Source of the DNA: Peribacillus asahii
Lineage (GTDB): Bacteria; Bacillota; Bacilli; Bacillales; DSM-1321
Assembly (NCBI RefSeq): GCF_004006295.1
Contig: NZ_CP026095.1
Location: 157,501 to 170,000 of the forward strand
Direction: 5' to 3'
Length of the DNA: 12,500 nt
The stretch's first letter is position 1. Each line of letters begins with the position of its first letter. The position numbers and the translations under genes were made by a program. The notes beneath the pieces are model-generated. The model was not told the origin of the DNA. It ran no database searches and worked only from the letters and a program-made list of their open reading frames with translations. Positions 8,995-12,500 of the stretch are shown here, in pieces.

Positions 8995-9093
8995 ATGTTA
9001 TATGGTTCAAAAGAATCACGTTAAATCAAATTAGAGAGTATGGGAAAGGAATGCTTCTTAAGTCACTTTATGAGGTGAAAGAGTAATATAAGA

Positions 9094-9122
9094 TTGACCT
9101 TTTGTTTAGTTTTGTTTACGAT
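9094..9122 (+). promoter_or_regulatory. Candidate sigma-A promoter for glmS
   Basis: TTGACC (9094-9099), a 17-nt spacer, then TACGAT (9117-9122). Transcription would begin near 9129, about 80 nt before the ribozyme cleavage site. Confidence 0.65.
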
Positions 9123-9128
9123 ATGCTT

Positions 9129-9208
9129 ATCCTGTTTTCTATGCTTTCTAATATTTGTTAATTAAAAAGCGGGAGGAGGGAAAAGTTAATAATTATAGTA
9201 GTTTTACA
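9129..9208 (+). other. glmS 5' leader released by ribozyme cleavage
   Basis: This is the predicted transcript between the promoter and the ribozyme. It is AT-rich except for a purine block GGGAGGAGGG (9171-9180). The block looks like a strong Shine-Dalgarno sequence, but no ATG, GTG or TTG follows at a suitable distance. Eight of its bases (9172-9179) are exactly complementary to CCTCCTCC at 9437-9444, next to the glmS ribosome site. Confidence 0.5.
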
Positions 9209-9369
9209 AGCGCCTGAACTAAGTCTGGACGAAACGATGGCTTAGTTGACGAGGGGGAGGTTTATCGAATAATCGGCGGATGCCTCCCGGTTGATTGTGC
9301 ACAACCGTCGTAATTTTCATCTTAAAACAGCGAGGCAACTTGCTGCACAAAGGGTGGAAAATGCACAAG
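9209..9369 (+). ncRNA. glmS self-cleaving ribozyme / glucosamine-6-phosphate riboswitch
   Basis: The conserved core is present: A-GCGCC at the cleavage site (cut between A9209 and G9210), then GTTGACGAGG, GGAGGTTTATCGAAT, TCGGCGGATGCCTCCCGG, and the downstream helices. P1 pairs 9217-9223 with 9241-9247. P3 pairs 9288-9293 with 9302-9307. P4 pairs 9313-9318 with 9357-9362. P4.1 pairs 9328-9333 with 9340-9345. In this established class, glucosamine-6-phosphate is the cofactor for self-cleavage; the 5'-OH product is then degraded (by RNase J1 in B. subtilis), lowering GlmS when product is plentiful. The 3' boundary is approximate. No open reading frame here is real. Confidence 0.97.
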
Positions 9370-9395
9370 CAGTAAAATTTTAAAAATAATGAGGT

Positions 9396-9443
9396 GAGGA
9401 GGTAAGTATGTGCAGAGCCCCTCTGATACATGCTTACCTCCTC
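9396..9443 (+). promoter_or_regulatory. Hairpin A in the glmS leader (anti-sequestor; buries an upstream Shine-Dalgarno and ATG)
   Basis: 9396-9411 (GAGGAGGTAAGTATGT) pairs over 16 bp with 9428-9443 (one G-U pair). It continues after a small internal irregularity into CAGAG/CTCTG (9413-9417 with 9421-9425) around a CCC loop. No T tract follows, so it is not a terminator. The 5' arm contains most of a very strong ribosome site (GAGGTGAGGAGGT, 9391-9403) and an ATG at 9408. The pairing is seen directly; the regulatory role is inferred. Confidence 0.75.
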
Positions 9444-9459
9444 CAACCGGTTTGGAGGA
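9439..9459 (+). promoter_or_regulatory. Hairpin B in the glmS leader (buries the glmS Shine-Dalgarno)
   Basis: TCCTCCAA (9439-9446) pairs over 8 bp with TTGGAGGA (9452-9459) around a 5-nt CCGGT loop. The 3' arm contains the GGAGG (9454-9458) that serves the glmS ATG at 9468. Bases 9439-9443 are also needed by hairpin A, so the two full structures exclude each other. Confidence 0.7.
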
Positions 9460-9467
9460 ACATCACT

Positions 9468-11270
9468 ATGTGTGGAATCGTTGGCTATACTGGCCTTCAA
9501 GATGCGAAGGAGATTTTATTAAAAGGTTTAGAAAAGCTTGAATATCGTGGATATGATTCAGCAGGTATTGCTGTTAAAAATGAAGAAGGTGTAACCATTT
9601 TTAAAGAAAAAGGCCGTATTGCGGATTTACGTGCTGAAGTGGATCGAGATGTTTCAGCACATACAGGAATTGGACATACGCGCTGGGCAACTCATGGTGT
9701 ACCGAGTCAAGATAATGCGCATCCGCACCAAAGTGCATCAGGCCGATTTACACTTGTTCATAATGGAGTTATTGAGAACTATGCCATTTTAAAACGTGAG
9801 TATTTACAAGATGTAACGTTTAAAAGTGATACAGATACAGAAGTAATTGTTCAATTAATTGAGAAATTTGTAAACGAAGGAAGAGATGTTGAGGAAGCAT
9901 TCCGTCATACATTAACCTTATTAAAAGGCTCTTATGCTCTAGCGTTATTAGATGCTGAGAATACTGAGGTTATCTATGTAGCGAAAAATAAAAGCCCATT
10001 ATTAATTGGTGTGGGTGAAGACTTTAATGTAGTCGCTTCTGATGCTATGGCAATGTTGCAAGTAACCGATCAATTTTTAGAACTAATGGATAAAGAAATG
10101 GTCGTTGTGACGAAAGAAGATGTAACGATTAAAAACTTAGATAATGAAGAGGTTTCACGTGAACCCTATACAGCAGAGCTAGATGCGAGTGATATTGAAA
10201 AAGGAACGTATCCGCACTATATGCTTAAAGAAATCGATGAGCAACCAGCTGTTATTCGTAAAATTATTCAAGCTTACCAAAATGAAAACGATGAGCTTAT
10301 GATTGACTTCAATATTGCAGAAGCTGTAAGCGGAGCGGATCGTATCTATATCGTTGCTTGTGGAACAAGTTATCACGCTGGTTTAATTGGCAAGCAGTTC
10401 ATTGAAAAAATGGCGAAAATTCCAGTAGAAGTGCATGTGGCTTCGGAATTTACGTACAATATGCCGCTTTTATCAGAAAAACCGTTATTTATTTTCATTT
10501 CACAAAGTGGTGAAACGGCGGATAGCCGTGCCGTTCTTGTGGCAATTAAGGAGTTAGGCCATAAAGCTCTTACGATTACAAATGTACCAGGCTCTACGCT
10601 TTCTCGTGAAGCGGACTTTACGTTACTTTTACATGCAGGTCCAGAAATTGCAGTAGCATCTACAAAAGCTTATACAGCTCAAGTAGCGGTACTTGCTATC
10701 TTAGCTAATGTAGTGGCAAAGTTCCGCAATGAGGAGATAGACTTTGACCTTGTAAAAGAGCTTGGAATGGTCGCGACAGCTATGGTTGCTCTTTGTGATT
10801 CGAAGGAAGAAATGGAAGCTATTGCTCATGAATTCTTATCTGTGACACGTAACTGCTTCTTTATCGGCCGCTCTTTAGACTACTATGTAGGTCTAGAAGG
10901 GGCATTGAAGTTAAAGGAGATCTCCTATATTCAAGCAGAAGGCTTTGCTGGTGGAGAATTAAAACACGGTACGATTGCATTAATCGAAGAAGGTACACCG
11001 GTTGTTGCGCTTGCAACGCAAGAAGGTGTGAACTTAAGCATTCGTGGAAATGTGAAAGAGGTTGCCGCTCGTGGTGCGAACCCATGCATTATTTCTATGA
11101 AGGGATTGGAAGAAGACGACGACCGTTTTGTTATTCCAAAAGTGCACGAACTATTAACACCGCTTATTTCTGTGATCCCTCTCCAACTCATTGCGTACTA
11201 TGCAGCGCTTCACCGCGAATGCGATGTGGATAAACCGCGTAATTTGGCGAAGAGTGTGACAGTTGAGTAA
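9468..11270 (+). CDS. glmS: Glutamine:fructose-6-phosphate amidotransferase GlmS
   Basis: A 600-residue cytoplasmic enzyme making glucosamine-6-phosphate from fructose-6-phosphate and glutamine, the committed step to UDP-GlcNAc. The N-terminal Ntn-type glutaminase domain begins MCGIVGYTG; Cys2 becomes the N-terminal nucleophile after Met removal. GHTRWATHG is at 69-77, HNG at 98-100 and SDTDTE at 120-125. Two SIS sugar-isomerase domains follow, with ACGTSYHAG (297-305), [10 protein letters not shown] (344-353), [11 protein letters not shown] (491-501, catalytic H500) and the C-terminal [10 protein letters not shown] containing K595. The start at 9468 is required for a free N-terminal cysteine and gives the usual family length; GGAGG is at 9454-9458. 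The frame stays open to another ATG at 9408, which would add 20 residues. Regulation is by the upstream ribozyme and possibly by the alternative hairpins. Confidence 0.97.
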   Translation: MCGIVGYTGLQDAKEILLKGLEKLEYRGYDSAGIAVKNEEGVTIFKEKGRIADLRAEVDRDVSAHTGIGHTRWATHGVPSQDNAHPHQSASGRFTLVHNGVIENYAILKREYLQDVTFKSDTDTEVIVQLIEKFVNEGRDVEEAFRHTLTLLKGSYALALLDAENTEVIYVAKNKSPLLIGVGEDFNVVASDAMAMLQVTDQFLELMDKEMVVVTKEDVTIKNLDNEEVSREPYTAELDASDIEKGTYPHYMLKEIDEQPAVIRKIIQAYQNENDELMIDFNIAEAVSGADRIYIVACGTSYHAGLIGKQFIEKMAKIPVEVHVASEFTYNMPLLSEKPLFIFISQSGETADSRAVLVAIKELGHKALTITNVPGSTLSREADFTLLLHAGPEIAVASTKAYTAQVAVLAILANVVAKFRNEEIDFDLVKELGMVATAMVALCDSKEEMEAIAHEFLSVTRNCFFIGRSLDYYVGLEGALKLKEISYIQAEGFAGGELKHGTIALIEEGTPVVALATQEGVNLSIRGNVKEVAARGANPCIISMKGLEEDDDRFVIPKVHELLTPLISVIPLQLIAYYAALHRECDVDKPRNLAKSVTVE

Positions 11271-11310
11271 TAGGAGTATGAGATTAGTTATAGCTTTAAA
11301 ATAAATCTTG

Positions 11311-11361
11311 ATAAGAACAATTCGTAATGTGTATAACATTATGAATTGTTCTTATTTTTTT
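11311..11361 (+). terminator. Intrinsic terminator after glmS
   Basis: A 20-bp stem (11311-11330 with 11336-11355, one G-U pair) with a 5-nt loop runs into seven T residues (11355-11361). It is the strongest terminator in the window. Confidence 0.93.
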
Positions 11362-11389
11362 AATTCCTGTATGATGAGGATATATTGTT

Positions 11390-11409
11390 AAATGACAATA
11401 AAGTCATTT
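11390..11409 (+). promoter_or_regulatory. Dyad AAATGAC-N6-GTCATTT upstream of the pseudogene
   Basis: A perfect 7-bp inverted repeat with a 6-nt centre, 64 nt before the pseudogene's probable GTG. It could be an old operator or simply an AT-rich hairpin. No convincing -35/-10 pair was found beside it. Confidence 0.3.
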
Positions 11410-11473
11410 GAAAAATAAATAGAATATTTCCTAAGAAATATGGATTACTCGGTAGAATAGGGAGAGTGAAATT

Positions 11474-11919
11474 GTGTTATATTCATGGGAGCGGCCGAAA
11501 TTAAATATTTCAAAGACAAAGAGTGAATGAGTTTGGGATATGATTTGATTTTCCACTTACCTTGGATCCCTTACTTTTTTAATTATTATTTGGGTACACT
11601 TCCAGAAGAGGTACTTGCACATTATAATGCTCTCGGTGAGGTAGATCGTTGGGGTTCTAAATGGGAGTTGCTTATTTTACCTGGCGTTGGGGCCTTCATT
11701 ATTTGAATCAAATGCAGAACAGTTTTATTTATACAGCAGAAAACTTATCAACACCTTAAAAAGTATTTGTGTAATAGCCTTTAGTTTAATCCTATTTGAA
11801 TCTGTTTCTATTGCTTTAGGTAGGGGAGGCGGTTTTAGTCAATGGTTTTTGCCTGTAACATCATTGGAACGGGTATTCCAATTGTGTTAGGAATAATAAA
11901 GCAAAAAAGGATTCAATGA
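11474..11919 (+). pseudogene. Decayed DUF1648-type small membrane protein
   Basis: Pieces of one protein can be read in alternating frames. Frame 2 from GTG11474 gives LYSWERPKLNISKTKSE, then VWDMI, then FSTYLGSLTFLIIIW. Frame 1 from 11593 gives GTLPEEVLAHYNALGEVDRW followed by GSKWELLILPGVGAFII. Frame 2 again from ~11702 gives FESNAEQFYLYSRKLINTLK and a hydrophobic segment. Frame 1 from ~11863 gives IGTGIPIVLGIIKQKRIQ and a TGA stop. The LPxEVxxHYNxxGxxDRWGSK core is typical of DUF1648, a family that includes SdpI-like integral membrane proteins. Lesions seen: TGA at 11528 and 11546, a one-base loss in the G run at 11592-11594, a break with probable deletion near 11700 (TGA at 11704), and another frame change near 11863. 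The original function cannot be assigned; this copy is not expected to be made. Confidence 0.8.
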
Positions 11920-12010
11920 TATGGAAGGGAGCAATGGTTCACGTATTGTATATAGAAGACAAGCAGGGAATAGGCAACAAGGAAGAGTCTTAATTATAGC
12001 TTTTTTATAT

Positions 12011-12050
12011 AATCTGCCGGATACTGTTCTGCGGCAGATTAAATTATTTT
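12011..12050 (+). terminator. Hairpin with weak T tail after the pseudogene (possible terminator)
   Basis: AATCTGCCG (12011-12019) pairs perfectly with CGGCAGATT (12032-12040) around a 12-nt loop, followed by AAATTATTTT. It may have terminated the pseudogene's transcript. The U tract is interrupted, so activity is doubtful. Confidence 0.45.
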
Positions 12051-12061
12051 GAAATTAAGTA

Positions 12062-12090
12062 TTGATTTATATATATCAATATAGTATTAT
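12062..12090 (+). promoter_or_regulatory. Candidate upstream rRNA promoter (P1)
   Basis: TTGATT (12062-12067), a 17-nt spacer, then TATTAT (12085-12090). It lies ~255 nt before 16S. Tandem promoters are usual for Bacillus rRNA operons. Confidence 0.5.
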
Positions 12091-12200
12091 ATAAAAACCG
12101 ACTAAGAAGTTCTATTAATTTCTATTTAATAGTCGTTGTGTTGGAAAAGCAATTTTATTTTCAATAAATAATTGTTAAGAAAAATATTTCAAAAAAACAA

Positions 12201-12229
12201 TTGACGAATTGAAAATAAAAGCGTATAAT
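12201..12229 (+). promoter_or_regulatory. Main rRNA promoter (P2)
   Basis: TTGACG (12201-12206), a 17-nt spacer, then a perfect TATAAT (12224-12229), preceded by A-tract sequence suitable as an UP element (12175-12199). Transcription would start at about 12236-12238. G12238 is a possible first base, which would fit the GTP-initiated rRNA promoters known in B. subtilis; that part is inference. Confidence 0.85.
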
Positions 12230-12253
12230 CAATTCTTGTCAGCAAGACAAACT

Positions 12254-12268
12254 AGTTCTTTGAAAACT
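12254..12268 (+). promoter_or_regulatory. boxA-like antitermination element of the rRNA leader
   Basis: AGTTCTTTGAAAACT matches the boxA region that precedes 16S rRNA in Bacillus operons, where NusA/NusB/NusE-type antitermination complexes load. The leader from 12269 to 12344 holds AT-rich precursor sequence and no gene. Confidence 0.75.
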
Positions 12269-12344
12269 AAACAAAACAGAAACGCCAACGTTAATTTTTT
12301 AAGTGAGCACACACTATAAAAAAGTGCACATGAGCAAGTCAAAT

Positions 12345-12500
<156 letters not shown>

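Noticed and set aside
9040..9078. Twelve-codon frame MGKECFLSHFMR before the glmS promoter
   Set aside because: Too short, lies upstream of the predicted glmS transcript and after the glmM terminator, with no recognisable leader-peptide logic.
9396..9443. Hairpin A as an intrinsic terminator or T-box
   Set aside because: No T tract follows the stem, and none of the conserved T-box sequences are present.
9219..9500. Minus-strand 93-codon frame over the glmS leader
   Set aside because: It is antisense to the ribozyme and its conserved RNA core, so the open frame is a by-product.
11921..12052. A 43-codon frame from ATG11921 (begins MEGSNGSRIVYRRQ)
   Set aside because: Weak ribosome site and no recognisable similarity. 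It overlaps the hairpin at 12011-12040 in a region of gene decay, so it is more likely chance or a remnant.

Overview
The window is a stretch of a low-GC Gram-positive chromosome from the family Bacillaceae. The evidence is Bacillus-type rRNA and tRNA sequences, a textbook sigma-W autoregulatory promoter, the sigW-rsiW-cdaA-cdaR-glmM-glmS gene order, and a glmS self-cleaving ribozyme. All genes lie on the + strand. No species is assigned.

Layout. (1) 1-2794 is the 3' end of an rRNA operon: the last ~1.7 kb of 23S rRNA, 5S rRNA, then eight tRNA genes (Asn, Thr-GGU, Glu, Val, Thr-UGU, Tyr, Gln, Ala) closed by an intrinsic terminator. (2) 2827-3827 is a single-gene unit for arginase (rocF), with a sigma-A-like promoter and its own terminator. 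(3) 3898-5222 is sigW-rsiW, an ECF sigma factor and its membrane anti-sigma factor, read from a perfect sigma-W promoter and followed by a 17-bp hairpin. (4) 5259-8994 is cdaA-cdaR-glmM: the c-di-AMP synthase, its YbbR-domain regulator and phosphoglucosamine mutase, ending in a strong terminator. (5) 9094-11361 is glmS with a promoter, the glmS ribozyme, an unusual extra structured segment just before the start codon, and a strong terminator. (6) 11362-12060 holds a badly decayed DUF1648-type membrane-protein pseudogene and a hairpin. (7) 12062-12500 is the start of a second rRNA operon in the same orientation: two candidate promoters, a boxA-like leader and the first ~156 bases of 16S rRNA.

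How the genes work together. GlmS and GlmM make glucosamine-6-phosphate and glucosamine-1-phosphate for peptidoglycan. CdaA makes the c-di-AMP that controls osmotic and wall homeostasis, and CdaR and GlmM are known partners of CdaA. SigW/RsiW is the envelope-stress switch. The core of the window is therefore a cell-envelope cluster between two co-oriented rRNA operons.

The most interesting part is the ~260-nt glmS leader. Downstream of the ribozyme, a 16-bp hairpin and an 8-bp hairpin that buries the glmS Shine-Dalgarno share five bases and cannot both form fully. The first hairpin also buries a second strong Shine-Dalgarno plus an ATG that is in frame with glmS, 20 codons upstream. This looks like a second, post-ribozyme layer of control. 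I know of no description of it; that is inference from sequence only.
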